A stretch of DNA of 64,000 nucleotides from Candidatus Woykebacteria bacterium RBG_13_40_15 (GCA_001816655.1 MHCP01000015.1:8827-72826), one strand, 5' to 3'. Numbered from the stretch's first letter, positions 55,589 to 64,000 are shown. Made by a program: numbers and translations. Notes: generated by a model not told the origin, from the letters alone.

Positions 55589-56690
55589 GTATTAATTTGC
55601 TCTTACGAAGCCGAGCTAGTGTAATTAGAAAAGCTAATATTACTACTGCGCCTAGAAAAATTGCAAAAAATCTCTCCTGTCGGCTTAGATTTAAGGCCAA
55701 AAAAGCAAAAACAATACTTACTAGGTAATAAAAAAGCACCACTTGTCTTTTTGACCAGCCGAGGGATAAAAGTTGATGGTGAAGATGTTCCTTATCACCC
55801 CACACAGGCGAGCGACCGCGCAAGATTCTACGTATGACAGCCCAAATACCGTCAATTATGGGAACGATTAGAAGTAGGCCAGTTGTTAGAAGTTTTGCGC
55901 CGGATAAAATTGAAAGAGAAGCGATAATCAGACCAGCTAAAGCAGCACCCCCATAACCAGGCATTATTTTTTGAGGATAAAAACTCCAAAATAAAAAACC
56001 AAAATAAGCACCAGCAGCAATAAAAGCGAGTACCGCCGGAGCTAACTGACTACCATCCACTCCTAAAAGCCGGCTTGAAGCAAAACCAAGCGCAATTAAC
56101 CCAATCACTGCGATTCCTGGAAGCTGGCCGTCTACTCCGGAAGACCAATTAAGAGAATTCATAACCCAAATAACCCAAATAAAAGCAAAGATGTCAGCGA
56201 GCAGTACAATTGAATGAGGGCCGGCGAAAAAACCAAAAGGGAGAAGCTCGGGAAAGTTAAAGTGATAGATAATATTATCCAACCTAACCTGTCCCCCAAA
56301 AGGGTTGGTGAACCAAGTAATACCAACACCAAAACCAACGATTATCCCAGCGGCTAAGACATTGGTTAAAAGCCGAAGGTACGGGTTTAAATCGTATTTA
56401 TCATCCAACACTCCAACGATAACGATTACAAAGGCAGCTAACAAAATCCCAATAATATGTTTATCAAGTAGCTTTGGCCCCCAAATTAATGAAAATATTA
56501 CGTAAGAACTTATAACTGCGAAAAACGTTGCTAGTCCACCAGCACGGGGAATAGGACTTTTATGCAGAATAGCTGGATGGATTCTCCAAGGAAAGTCCAA
56601 AAATTTAAATTTCTTTGCAAACAAAATTATGATCGGTGTAATCACAAAAGAAACCAAGCCTGCAAATAAAAATAAATCAATGAAAGCCAT
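55581..56690 (-). CDS. WecA/TagO-like polyprenyl-phosphate sugar-phosphate transferase
   Basis: 369 residues, about ten membrane helices. Family motifs: GVLDDKYDLNPYLRLL near residue 93, NSLNWSSGVDGQLPG near residue 179, and WGDKEHLHHQLLSLG near residue 295 (the HxHH loop of the WecA branch). It attaches the first sugar phosphate to the lipid carrier. It sits within an operon of membrane glycan genes with a one-base gap or overlaps. Confidence 0.9.
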   Translation of the reverse strand: MAFIDLFLFAGLVSFVITPIIILFAKKFKFLDFPWRIHPAILHKSPIPRAGGLATFFAVISSYVIFSLIWGPKLLDKHIIGILLAAFVIVIVGVLDDKYDLNPYLRLLTNVLAAGIIVGFGVGITWFTNPFGGQVRLDNIIYHFNFPELLPFGFFAGPHSIVLLADIFAFIWVIWVMNSLNWSSGVDGQLPGIAVIGLIALGFASSRLLGVDGSQLAPAVLAFIAAGAYFGFLFWSFYPQKIMPGYGGAALAGLIIASLSILSGAKLLTTGLLLIVPIIDGIWAVIRRILRGRSPVWGDKEHLHHQLLSLGWSKRQVVLFYYLVSIVFAFLALNLSRQERFFAIFLGAVVILAFLITLARLRKSKLIHV

Positions 56691-57041
56691 TTAAGTAGCA
56701 ACTAAAATTATTTTAAATAATGTATAAAAAAGAATACCACTGATAATAGGACTGACCCAAACAAGAATTGAAGAGAGAATTTTCTCCCTCGATCGGAAAT
56801 AACTAATCATTAGAAAATTAATAATAATTATTGAGATGTTAATTATTGGTAGTAACCAAATGAAAACAGGACTAGTCAAGCGGGCTTCTCCCCAGTGTCT
56901 TGTAAACCAGAGAGGAATAGCCAAAGGAAGTTTATTGTAATATTGGCTGATTAGTAATACAGATAAGAATAAAAACAGGAGACTAAACACCAAACTAATG
57001 AAACTACCACTTTTTACTGAATTTCTTAGAGCCGCTTTCAT
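56691..57041 (-). CDS. Small DUF1648-like membrane protein
   Basis: 116 residues, three membrane helices. The loop NKLPLAIPLWFTRHWGEARLTSP matches the proline-rich loop of DUF1648 proteins, whose role is unknown. It abuts the WecA-like gene, which suggests a part in the same pathway. Confidence 0.65.
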   Translation of the reverse strand: MKAALRNSVKSGSFISLVFSLLFLFLSVLLISQYYNKLPLAIPLWFTRHWGEARLTSPVFIWLLPIINISIIIINFLMISYFRSREKILSSILVWVSPIISGILFYTLFKIILVAT

Positions 57042-57052
57042 GAATTGCTTTT

Positions 57053-58543
57053 CTAATTTTTAACTATTTTTTCTGTAACTTTATATTCTAGTCTTTTGCC
57101 CAGCAACAATCTAGTATGAGCATCCATTCCTGGTAAGGCAGAAAAGAAAAAGCCAGTGACGGGTAAAAGGAAGTACTGAAGAATTGACAGCGGTAGTAAC
57201 CTTTTTTTAAAGCCGCTATTTTGGGGTTTCGCGAGAAAGTCAACGATTATTACGAAAATAAAAAATACAGCACAAAAAGTTAAAATAACACTTGAGATTC
57301 TTGGCAGGTAAAAACCGACACTGGTGTAGCGGAACGTTGGATTTATAAGTGGGGGTATTGCTGCTCCGAGAGTGATTATCCACCAGTTTACCGGCCAAAG
57401 TACGTGCTGCTCTGACGCACGTATAAAACGGACAAGAAAATTTACTAAAGGAACTTCTCTTCGGTGTCTAATAAAATGACTCAACGCATAAGCAACGTCA
57501 GTTACTCCCCATGCCCATCGTCTATTTTGAAAATATTGGGCCTTTAGGCTTTCCCAATAATTCTGCCCCTCAGCGGCGTCGGCATACAAAGGTAGGAATA
57601 TTGATTCTAGATCAACGTTACCATTGTTTGCAAAGAAAGCTTTGAAGAATAAGTGCCAGTCTTCAGGTACTACGTCAACATCCCAAAAGTCGGCTTTTTC
57701 TAAGAGCCGCCAACTCAGGGAGTAACTTGAGTAATTAAAATTTGAACCAGGGGTGAGTAGTTGAGCTATACCATTGATCGAGTAGATTGTATGTACAACT
57801 TTGATTGGGAGGGGTACGCGCCAAATGTTATTATAAAAAAGAATTGCTGCCTGCCAAAATTTTTGATGGGGAGTATCATTTTTCAAAAATTGATAGGTTA
57901 GGACACTAAAATATTTGGGATGAATGGAAACATCCGAATCACAGCTAGTTACTGTAATAAAATCTTTGTCATAACCGGCACTCTCAATATATTTTTTGAC
58001 TTCCCTAGCCGCAAAAGCCAGGTTTGAAGATTTTCCTGCAACTTCGTTTTCTAATAACGCGTGCTGGGTAATCCAGAAGTCACTAAAGTTCTTCCCAAAA
58101 CGCTTTCTTAAGCCCTCGGCTTTCTTTAACGAGGCTTCTTCGCGTTTTTCGGTAGCAATACAGACGCTGATTTTTTGAGCAGGAAATTCTTGTTCTGCGA
58201 GGAAGGCTAGGGTTCTGGACAAAATTTCTTCAGACTCTTTGTAAGTTGGGATTAAAACAATGTGCCGCATCTTTTCCCAAGGTAGCCCCTCATCTTTCAG
58301 TTTTTGCAGCCAATTTTTTCTTGCAACTCCTTGTATTTTAATATACCCCCTTAAGGAGTTAATGCCTAGAAGGGCAGCACGGTAAAAAAAGTAAATGTCG
58401 AAGAAAATTATGAAATATGCAAGAGCAAAGGGAGCAAGAAAACTAGCCCAAAATGGAGACGTCAAAAGACCCCATGAAATGACTGGTAGAATTATTTCGA
58501 AAACCCGCTTAAATATTTTTTCTCGAGCCTCTTTAGTAAACAT
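57053..58543 (-). CDS. Polytopic family 2 glycosyltransferase
   Basis: 496 residues. Two N-terminal membrane helices (about 17-55) precede a GT2 domain with IVLIPTYKESEEILSRTL, DSDVSIHPKY, EDWHLFFK and FQNRRWAWG (the processive-type QxxRW equivalent), then about four C-terminal helices. It resembles cellulose/hyaluronan-synthase-like enzymes that polymerise or extrude a glycan. It starts the run of four glycan genes down to 54659. Confidence 0.88.
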   Translation of the reverse strand: MFTKEAREKIFKRVFEIILPVISWGLLTSPFWASFLAPFALAYFIIFFDIYFFYRAALLGINSLRGYIKIQGVARKNWLQKLKDEGLPWEKMRHIVLIPTYKESEEILSRTLAFLAEQEFPAQKISVCIATEKREEASLKKAEGLRKRFGKNFSDFWITQHALLENEVAGKSSNLAFAAREVKKYIESAGYDKDFITVTSCDSDVSIHPKYFSVLTYQFLKNDTPHQKFWQAAILFYNNIWRVPLPIKVVHTIYSINGIAQLLTPGSNFNYSSYSLSWRLLEKADFWDVDVVPEDWHLFFKAFFANNGNVDLESIFLPLYADAAEGQNYWESLKAQYFQNRRWAWGVTDVAYALSHFIRHRREVPLVNFLVRFIRASEQHVLWPVNWWIITLGAAIPPLINPTFRYTSVGFYLPRISSVILTFCAVFFIFVIIVDFLAKPQNSGFKKRLLPLSILQYFLLPVTGFFFSALPGMDAHTRLLLGKRLEYKVTEKIVKN

Positions 58544-58545
58544 AA

Positions 58546-59343
58546 TTATATTTTAAATAAAATTTTCGCGTTTTGAGTTGTAATATTAGTAGCCTCTTCA
58601 ATGCTCAAGTTTTTAAGTTCTGCGATTTTGGTAGCGACCATTTTAACATAAATTGGTTCATTTCGCTTGCCTCTGTAAGGTTCTGGAGGTAAATAGGGAG
58701 CGTCTGTTTCAATCAAAATTTTACCGTTCGGAACATTTTTTGCTATTTCCCTGATTGTATTATTGCCCTTGTAAGTAATATTTCCGCTGAAAGAAATATA
58801 AAGACCAAAGTCTAGAAACCTTTTTGCTTGGTTGGCATCTCCGATAAAACAATGCATTACACCTCGAATCGTTCCTTTATACTGGCCGATTTCATTGATA
58901 AGTTCATCGTAGGCGTCTCGGCAATGAAAAATAATCGGCAAGTTCCTTTCAATTGCAAGAGTAATCTGTTCGTGGAGCATGCTTGTCTGATCCTTCAACT
59001 GTGGTTTTGGATAGTCGTCTAGTTCGTTAGAACGCAAGACGCGAAGTGGCTTATATGTATGAAGGTCCAGACCAATTTCTCCCACAGCGACAACTTTTTC
59101 TTCGCCGGCCAGTTTTGTTAATGTTTTAGAGTCCCATTGATTAGGATGGTGGGGATGCACCCCAATAGAAGCGTAAAAGTTGGGGACTTCTTTAGCTAAA
59201 GCAACTGCTCCCTTACTAGAATCAATTGCCGCGCCTACATTTATAACTGCTTCAAGTTCCTTGGAATTGCGTTTAACAACGGCGTCTCGATCCTTGTTGT
59301 AGTCTTTAAACTGCAAATGAGCATGGGTATCTATTAGGTTCAT
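58546..59343 (-). CDS. tatD: TatD-family metal-dependent hydrolase
   Basis: 265 residues, TIM-barrel. Metal ligands are seen in DTHAHLQF, AVGEIGLDLH, IIFHCRDAYDEL, GVMHCFIGD and LIETDAPYLPPEPYRGKRNEP. TatD proteins are 3'-5' DNA exonucleases linked to repair. Its ATG overlaps the metG stop by 4 bases, a frequent pairing. Confidence 0.94.
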   Translation of the reverse strand: MNLIDTHAHLQFKDYNKDRDAVVKRNSKELEAVINVGAAIDSSKGAVALAKEVPNFYASIGVHPHHPNQWDSKTLTKLAGEEKVVAVGEIGLDLHTYKPLRVLRSNELDDYPKPQLKDQTSMLHEQITLAIERNLPIIFHCRDAYDELINEIGQYKGTIRGVMHCFIGDANQAKRFLDFGLYISFSGNITYKGNNTIREIAKNVPNGKILIETDAPYLPPEPYRGKRNEPIYVKMVATKIAELKNLSIEEATNITTQNAKILFKI

Positions 59344-60779
59344 TTCCTAGGAAAAATACCGCCTTTATAAACAATTTTGTTTTGTCTAAATTGGTCAAAA
59401 ATCATTTCTGACGTCGCCGGTAGGAACGGTTCGATCAGATAAGCAATCTTTTGGATTTCTATCACCACGTCTTGTAGTAATTTCTTAACCACCTCTTTAT
59501 CAGATTTCAATTTTTCCCACGGCTTCTCATTTTCTAATAAAGAGTCCAACTCAGAAATACTCTTCCATATAAGATCCAAAACGTCTTTAAAGTAGAATTT
59601 TTCAATATATTCTTTGATTCTCTTTTCTCGATCTGTTGAAGGGTTTAGGTAGGGATTTTGAGGTTCAAAAATTAATATCTCGCCAATTTTTTCACCAAGC
59701 TTCGCTACTCTTGCGACTAAATTTCCTAAACCATTAGCTAGATCTGAATTGTAGGCATTTTCTAGCTTTTCAATCGAAATATCATTATCGTCTTCAGGAC
59801 TCGTGTACCTTAAAAGATAGTAACGGACTGCATCAGCCCCATATTTTTTCACAAGTTCAGTCGGTCGGATTATATTTCCAAGTGATTTACTGATTTTTTG
59901 CCCATCCAAAGTTAAAAACCCATGTGCATAAATTGTTGAAGGTAATGGATACTCAGCACTTTTTAACATTGCTGGCCAAAGTAGTGCGTGCCAGCGTAGA
60001 TTATCTTTGCCGATGATGTGAATAATTTTTGTATTTTCGTCCCAAAACCCTTTTTGTTTCCCAGCCGTCAAATAATTGATCAGAGCGTCAAACCAAACAT
60101 AAATTACCTGGGTCGAGTCGCCTGGTACTTCGATTCCCCAAGGGACTGCTTCTTTTCTTCGGGAAATAGTTATATCTTCAATTTTGTCGACAAAAGCCAA
60201 AACCTCGTTCCTTCTGCTTTCAGGTAAAACAAAATTAGGATTATTTTTAATGTGCCCCTTTAAAAAAGGAATGTATTTTTTCCATTCGAAGAAATAATTT
60301 TTTTCAGTCACAGGCTCCAACTTAGTTTTAGGATGGATTAGGCAACGCCCGCCTTTTATTTCAGAAGCGGTTTTAAAAGCCTCACAATCGCGGCAATACT
60401 GCCCCTTAAAATCTCCTAGATATATATCGTTTTTATTTTTAGCAACTCTATTCCAAAAATCTAAAACAACTTCTATATGATCAGAATCTGTGGTTCGAAT
60501 AAATCTATCATACGAAATATTCAAGCTATCCTGCTCTTTTTTGTCAGCGTTTGAAATGAAATCAACGAATTCTTCAACGTCTTTACCGGCGGCCTTTGCG
60601 GCCTCAAGTGCCTTAGCGCCGTTTTCATCTGTGCCGGTTAAGAAATATACATTTTGTTTGCCGATTGTTTCTCGATAGTAACGCGCAAGGACATCAGCCA
60701 TGATTTTTTGATACGCATGGCCTATGTGAATTACGTCGTTTACATAATCTATTGCGGTTGTGATTAAAACTTTGTCCAT
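59340..60779 (-). CDS. metG: Methionyl-tRNA synthetase
   Basis: 479 residues. Class I signatures: TTAIDYVNDVIHIGHAYQKIMADVLARYYR (HIGH) and DGQKISKSLGNIIRP (KISKS). A single zinc knuckle YCRDCEAFKTASEIKGGRCLIH is present. The C-terminal dimerisation (EMAP) domain is absent, as in compact forms. It charges elongator and initiator tRNA-Met. Coupled to tatD. Confidence 0.95.
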   Translation of the reverse strand: MDKVLITTAIDYVNDVIHIGHAYQKIMADVLARYYRETIGKQNVYFLTGTDENGAKALEAAKAAGKDVEEFVDFISNADKKEQDSLNISYDRFIRTTDSDHIEVVLDFWNRVAKNKNDIYLGDFKGQYCRDCEAFKTASEIKGGRCLIHPKTKLEPVTEKNYFFEWKKYIPFLKGHIKNNPNFVLPESRRNEVLAFVDKIEDITISRRKEAVPWGIEVPGDSTQVIYVWFDALINYLTAGKQKGFWDENTKIIHIIGKDNLRWHALLWPAMLKSAEYPLPSTIYAHGFLTLDGQKISKSLGNIIRPTELVKKYGADAVRYYLLRYTSPEDDNDISIEKLENAYNSDLANGLGNLVARVAKLGEKIGEILIFEPQNPYLNPSTDREKRIKEYIEKFYFKDVLDLIWKSISELDSLLENEKPWEKLKSDKEVVKKLLQDVVIEIQKIAYLIEPFLPATSEMIFDQFRQNKIVYKGGIFPRK

Positions 60780-60861
60780 AATTGTATTTTATTCCTCTAG
60801 AGCACTTAATTAAATTAGCTGCTTTAGCTTAAGCTAATAGGCGTAGCCTAGGATTAAGCGC

Positions 60862-60911
60862 AGCATTCGTAAAAGCCAATCTTCGGAGAAGATATTGGCT
60901 CTGAGAATGCT
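60862..60911. terminator. 50-base hairpin between metG and a small membrane gene
   Basis: Outer stem AGCATTC/GAATGCT and inner stem GCCAATCTT/AAGATATTGGC around a CGGAG loop, in the gap upstream of metG and downstream of the 130-residue gene (minus strand). No clear U-run, so it could be a terminator or a structured RNA. Confidence 0.5.
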
Positions 60912-60937
60912 ATTTTACAGCAAGTGCCCAAGCAAAG

Positions 60938-61330
60938 CTACCGATTTGAGAAGTACAATTCGATTAAAATAACTATCCCGATTATTAAAGCCGTGTTTAA
61001 GAAATTTAAGAAGCTAAAGACTTTTAAAAACTCGATTGCGATAATCAAAAACGAAAACAGAAAAGCTCGTCTCAGGGAGCGAACAAGCCGCCTTTTTGAA
61101 GCTATTAACATATCTTGTCCGGGCAATCTCGTTACAAAAACTCCCGATATAAAATAAATTGCTAAAGTAATTGTAAATGTTAGACCTGCGAGAGCAGACA
61201 ATAAAGCATAAGAAACATTGGTTATAACTATGGCCTCTCCAATTTTTGGTGGGGTAAAGTAAACGATTGAAAAAAAGACCGCCCAAAAAACGACCGCACC
61301 GATAGTGATGGGGATTATAAATTTTTTCAT
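60938..61330 (-). CDS. Small polytopic membrane protein
   Basis: 130 residues with four membrane helices (IPITIGAVVFWAVFFSIVYF; YALLSALAGLTFTITLAIYFISGVF; AFLFSFLIIAIEFLKVFSFL; ALIIGIVILIELYF) and a basic cytoplasmic loop (ASKRRLVRSLRR). Not recognised. It lies upstream of metG on the same strand and is separated from it by a hairpin. Confidence 0.6.
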   Translation of the reverse strand: MKKFIIPITIGAVVFWAVFFSIVYFTPPKIGEAIVITNVSYALLSALAGLTFTITLAIYFISGVFVTRLPGQDMLIASKRRLVRSLRRAFLFSFLIIAIEFLKVFSFLNFLNTALIIGIVILIELYFSNR

Positions 61331-61461
61331 TCTTGGTTTAATTTTAAACCTTGGCCGACTTAATTTACAATAAACCTAGAGTTTGCTAAGATAGTTCGGC
61401 AAGACTACTATTAAAACTTGGATAAATTTGTTGAAGAGGCGCTCAGAAAAGGAGTCGAAGG

Positions 61462-62490
61462 ATGGATATAAATACTCTAATAATTATTTTAATCGGCGTT
61501 GTAATTGTTGGTTTTGTTTTTCTTTTCAGACAATTTCAACTTTTGCAAAAAGAAAAAGATAAAGATAAATCCCAAGAAATTCTCTTAAAGTGGCTTGAGG
61601 ACATGAGGAGCAGTGTTGATAAAAACACAAGCACTTTGCAAGAGCGGCTCGATGCGGCAAATAAAGCGATAAATGAGCGTCTGGATAAAGCAGCAACTGT
61701 CATAGGCTCTGTTGGAAAAGAAGTCGGGCAGATGAGTGAAATTGGGAGAAGTATGAAAGAGTTGCAGGATTTTCTCCGCAGCCCAAAGTTGCGCGGAAAT
61801 ATCGGTGAGCAAGTTTTGCGGGAACTTCTCGGACAATTTTTACCAAAAGAGTCTTTTCACTTGCAATACCGATTTCGTAGCGGCGAGATTGTAGATGCGG
61901 CAATAAAAACAGAATCCGGAATCATTCCAATCGATTCAAAATTCCCAATGGAAAATTTTAAAGAGATGATGAAAGCGGAAACTGAAAGCCAGAAAAAGAT
62001 TTTTGAGAAAGAATTTTCTAAAGATGTACGAAAACACATAGATGATATTGCCAAAAAATATATTTTGCCGGAAGAAGGAACGATCGATTACGCCCTTATG
62101 TATATTCCAAGCGAACCTGTTTACTATGAAATAATGTCCAATCTTCCAGAAATTTCAGATTACTCACATAAAAAAAGAGTATTGCCAGTTTCCCCCTCTA
62201 CATTTTATGCATACATGCGGGCGATCCTGATGAGTTTTGAAGGGAAGAAAATTGAAGAACGCGCCCGGTCAATTCTCTCATCCTTGAGGGCAATAAAAGG
62301 CGACAGCGAAAAATTCGGAGAAGTCTTGCGGGTTTTGACAAAACACATCAACGACACCAAGAACACTTCCGATATCGTTAATTCACGATTCAGCAGTTTA
62401 AATACAAAGATAGAGGGAGCTGGGGGCTTAAAATCCGGGAAGGAGAAACTTCTCGAAGAACCAGAGGAGATAGGCACCGAAGAAGAATAG
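61462..62490 (+). CDS. rmuC: RmuC-family DNA recombination protein
   Basis: 342 residues. An N-terminal membrane helix (5-23) and a coiled coil (30-110) precede the RmuC nuclease-like domain: LRGNIGEQVLRELLGQFLPKESFHLQYRFRSGEIVDAAIKTESGIIPIDSKFPMENFKEM, with the PD-(D/E)xK-type residues (VDAA, PIDSKFP). Family members limit DNA inversion and rearrangement in E. coli. Just upstream of the GC-shifted genes. Confidence 0.93.
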   Translation: MDINTLIIILIGVVIVGFVFLFRQFQLLQKEKDKDKSQEILLKWLEDMRSSVDKNTSTLQERLDAANKAINERLDKAATVIGSVGKEVGQMSEIGRSMKELQDFLRSPKLRGNIGEQVLRELLGQFLPKESFHLQYRFRSGEIVDAAIKTESGIIPIDSKFPMENFKEMMKAETESQKKIFEKEFSKDVRKHIDDIAKKYILPEEGTIDYALMYIPSEPVYYEIMSNLPEISDYSHKKRVLPVSPSTFYAYMRAILMSFEGKKIEERARSILSSLRAIKGDSEKFGEVLRVLTKHINDTKNTSDIVNSRFSSLNTKIEGAGGLKSGKEKLLEEPEEIGTEEE

Positions 62491-62503
62491 AAAGGAGATA
62501 CCC

Positions 62504-62692
62504 ATGCCAGACTGGGCAATTGCTCTGCTAATCGTAGTGGGGATAGTAGTCGCTATCGGTCTCGTCTTTGTGGGGGGCGTTTTTTGGACCTGGATCTCGC
62601 AAATGGACAGGTTCGAAAAGATGCACCCCAGCGGCTATGGCCCTACTGGCACTGGAAAAGGAAAGGAAACAACGGAGGAGGCCAGAGATTGA
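62504..62692 (+). CDS. Small single-helix membrane protein
   Basis: 62 residues. A membrane helix at 5-30 (AIALLIVVGIVVAIGLVFVGGVFWTWI) is followed by a short polar tail with GYGPTGTGKGKETT. GAAAGGAGATACCC precedes the ATG. GC-shifted codon use begins here. Its stop overlaps the next start (TTGA). Function unknown. Confidence 0.6.
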   Translation: MPDWAIALLIVVGIVVAIGLVFVGGVFWTWISQMDRFEKMHPSGYGPTGTGKGKETTEEARD

Positions 62693-62889
62693 AGAGAATA
62701 ATAATCGGAACAGTCGTCGCTATCTGGCTCGTCGGCTTTCTGGCAATGGAAGCCGTACTATACATTTTCGACAGGAAGGTCAAGAGCAAAAAGAGCGGGC
62801 GGTCGCTGTCGGATGGGCTTCTGCAGCTTGTCCTTTGCGTCTTCTGGTTCATCTCCTTACGTTTGCTCAACTGGGAGATGATTGGGTAG
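62689..62889 (+). CDS. Small membrane protein, TTG start
   Basis: 66 residues with a helix at about 4-22 (IIIGTVVAIWLVGFLAMEAVL) and a second hydrophobic stretch near the end (LLQLVLCVFWFISLRLL). The TTG at 62689 has GGAGG seven bases upstream and overlaps the previous stop, so the pair is coupled. A longer frame reaching 62584 is inside the previous gene and is not used. Unknown function. Confidence 0.55.
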   Translation: MKRIIIGTVVAIWLVGFLAMEAVLYIFDRKVKSKKSGRSLSDGLLQLVLCVFWFISLRLLNWEMIG

Positions 62890-62911
62890 ACATTAAGAGG
62901 GAGGAGCCGTC

Positions 62912-63865
62912 ATGAGTCAAGTGCACCTTAACAATCGTGACAATCCTGGTTCCGAGAAGGCGGCTTGGGTATTTCCAGGTCAGGGTTCACAGCAAGTAGG
63001 CATGGGCCGCGAACTGTATATTAAGTCGTCGGCTGCGCGTCGCCTTTTCTATGACGCAGACTCTGTCCTAGGGCGCCGCCTCTCAGAGATAATCTTTCAG
63101 GGGCCGAGCTACCTGCTTCAACAGACCATAAACGCCCAGCCTGCAATCATGGTTGTCAGCCTTGTCTTTCTAGCCATGGCCCAGGAGCGAAAACTCATGT
63201 CATCTCTGGTACCAACCTACGTGGTAGGGCACAGTCTTGGTGAATACACCGCCGCCGTGGCCGCCGAAGCCTTTTCCTTCGAAGACGGCCTCCGTCTAGT
63301 GCAAGAACGCGGTTGTCTTATGCAGCAGGCGGGAGAACGGAATCCAGGGGCAATGGCCGCTATCCTCGGTCTCGACGAGGCAGCAGTAGAAGAGCTTTGC
63401 CAGGAGACGGGGGCTCAGGTCTGCAACCTGAATGCCCCTGAGCAGATTGTGATCGGGGGCAGTGTCGAAGTGGTGGAAAACGCGATTGGGAGAGCGCGCT
63501 CCTACGGAGCGCAGCGTACCATTCGTCTGAACGTCAGCGGCGCTTTTCACACCACCCTTATGGAGTTTGCTGTTGAAGGGATGACAACGGCTCTCGCCCG
63601 ATCGGAGATTCGCGACCCTCGTGTTCCGATCATTGCTAACAGCAGCGCCGAACCCATCACTACCGCCGCCGCCCTTCGGGGAGAGCTGGCATATCAACTT
63701 ACCCACCCTGTTCAGTGGCAGCGTTCGGTTAAGTACATGATCGCGAACGGTGTAGCTACTTTCGTTGAGATAGGACCAGGGAACGTGCTTGCCGGTCTTG
63801 TTCGTTGCATCGTTCCCGAGGCGATAACCATCAACATTAATGAGGTAGCGCTTACCGGTAGATGA
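62912..63865 (+). CDS. fabD: Malonyl-CoA:ACP transacylase
   Basis: 317 residues. FabD motifs: WVFPGQGSQQVGMG, the nucleophile elbow VVGHSLGEYTAAVAA with Ser108, LVQERGCLMQQAG (Arg for the malonyl carboxylate), SGAFHTTLM with the catalytic His, and EIGPGNVLAGLV. It loads malonate onto acyl-carrier protein for fatty-acid synthesis. GGAGGAGCCGTC precedes the ATG. GC-shifted. Most CPR genomes lack this pathway, so its presence is notable. A reductase-like frame follows. Confidence 0.95.
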   Translation: MSQVHLNNRDNPGSEKAAWVFPGQGSQQVGMGRELYIKSSAARRLFYDADSVLGRRLSEIIFQGPSYLLQQTINAQPAIMVVSLVFLAMAQERKLMSSLVPTYVVGHSLGEYTAAVAAEAFSFEDGLRLVQERGCLMQQAGERNPGAMAAILGLDEAAVEELCQETGAQVCNLNAPEQIVIGGSVEVVENAIGRARSYGAQRTIRLNVSGAFHTTLMEFAVEGMTTALARSEIRDPRVPIIANSSAEPITTAAALRGELAYQLTHPVQWQRSVKYMIANGVATFVEIGPGNVLAGLVRCIVPEAITININEVALTGR

Positions 63866-63936
63866 CGTTCGCCTTGGTCTGAAACACTGTATCAAGAAAA
63901 GGCGGAAATTCGAGGATAATTCTAGGAGGAATTGCC

Positions 63937-64000
63937 ATGAATTCATCTTAGAATGGGGAAGAGGCGCTAATCTTAGGCGTCTCAAGCGGTATGGGAGCCG
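63937..64000 (+). pseudogene. Start of a short-chain dehydrogenase/FabG-like gene with an in-frame amber codon (partial)
   Basis: TAGGAGG precedes ATG 63937. The frame reads MNSS, then TAG, then NGEEALILGVSSGMGA to the window edge. The second part is a typical SDR Rossmann start (GxxxGxG type: GVSSGMG). No alternative start lies between the TAG and the motif. Either the gene is broken, the TAG is a sequence error, or translation restarts. Beside fabD, a ketoacyl- or enoyl-reductase is expected. Confidence 0.5.

Noticed and set aside
1..64000. CRISPR array
   Set aside because: No regularly spaced direct repeats with unique spacers were seen, and no cas genes.
1..64000. Recoded UGA (Gly) as in some CPR lineages
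   Set aside because: TGA serves as an ordinary stop in many genes here, and all conserved genes are full length without in-frame TGA.

Overview
The window looks like a chromosome segment of an ultra-small bacterium of the Candidate Phyla Radiation (Patescibacteria), of Microgenomates or Katanobacteria type. This is inferred from gene content. Genes are tightly packed and often overlap by a few bases. There is a PrgI/VirB4/multi-pilin type IV secretion (T4SS) locus of the CPR kind, a stand-alone four-helix-bundle gene, a SpoIID protein, many small membrane proteins with bacterial PH-like folds, and no biosynthetic operons. TGA is used as an ordinary stop, which argues against the recoded CPR lineages (Absconditabacteria, Gracilibacteria).

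Layout. 1-8.7 kb (minus strand): a partial DUF6390-like gene, an EamA transporter, hypC, two tRNA-Ser genes framed by an inverted repeat, comF, tmRNA (ssrA) next to smpB, a PP2C-like/propeller membrane protein, and a SpoIID cell-wall protein. 8.8-25.5 kb: the T4SS locus, with five pilin-like genes, a transglycosylase/M23 protein, a VirB6-like channel protein, PrgI, a Pro-rich coiled-coil protein, a TraC-like protein and the VirB4 ATPase. It is interrupted by a 952-residue orphan gene and a four-helix-bundle unit. 25.4-31.6 kb: the origin region, recF-dnaN-dnaA facing away from rpmH-rnpA-yidD-yidC-jag-RNase H. 31.6-42.2 kb: housekeeping genes (epimerase fusion, L25, valS with an inserted ASCH-like domain, tsaD, NYN protein, galU, groES-groEL). 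42.3-45.1 kb: a GC-richer island with an orphan gene and a retron. 45.3-50.6 kb: glycerate kinase, peptide-binding lipoprotein-like SBP, histidine kinase, M23 peptidase, tRNA-Cys. 51.0-52.4 kb: a second GC-richer orphan island with a long structured leader. 52.4-62.5 kb: hicBA, PEGA/SH3 protein, prenyl-phosphate and glycosyl transferases for a cell-surface polymer, tatD, metG, rmuC. 62.5-64 kb: GC-richer small membrane genes, fabD, and the start of a short-chain dehydrogenase broken by an amber codon.

The most notable system is the retron at 43.9-45.1 kb. A 17-bp-spaced promoter places transcription start on a perfect 10-bp a1/a2 inverted repeat that encloses two msr-like hairpins and a long msd-like hairpin. 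It is followed by a retron-type reverse transcriptase with NAxxH and QGAPTSP motifs, but with YADN in place of YADD. No classical effector is adjacent.

A second theme is a set of GC-shifted orphan genes (16.5-19.3, 42.3-43.2, 44.1-45.1, 51.0-52.1 and 62.5-63.9 kb). Most carry strong Shine-Dalgarno sequences, which are rare elsewhere in the window, and several have their own promoters, leaders and terminators. They look like acquired cargo. Several control regions (upstream of the 952-residue gene, the M23 peptidase and the 51-kb gene) contain terminators, leader ORFs or long hairpins that suggest RNA-level regulation.
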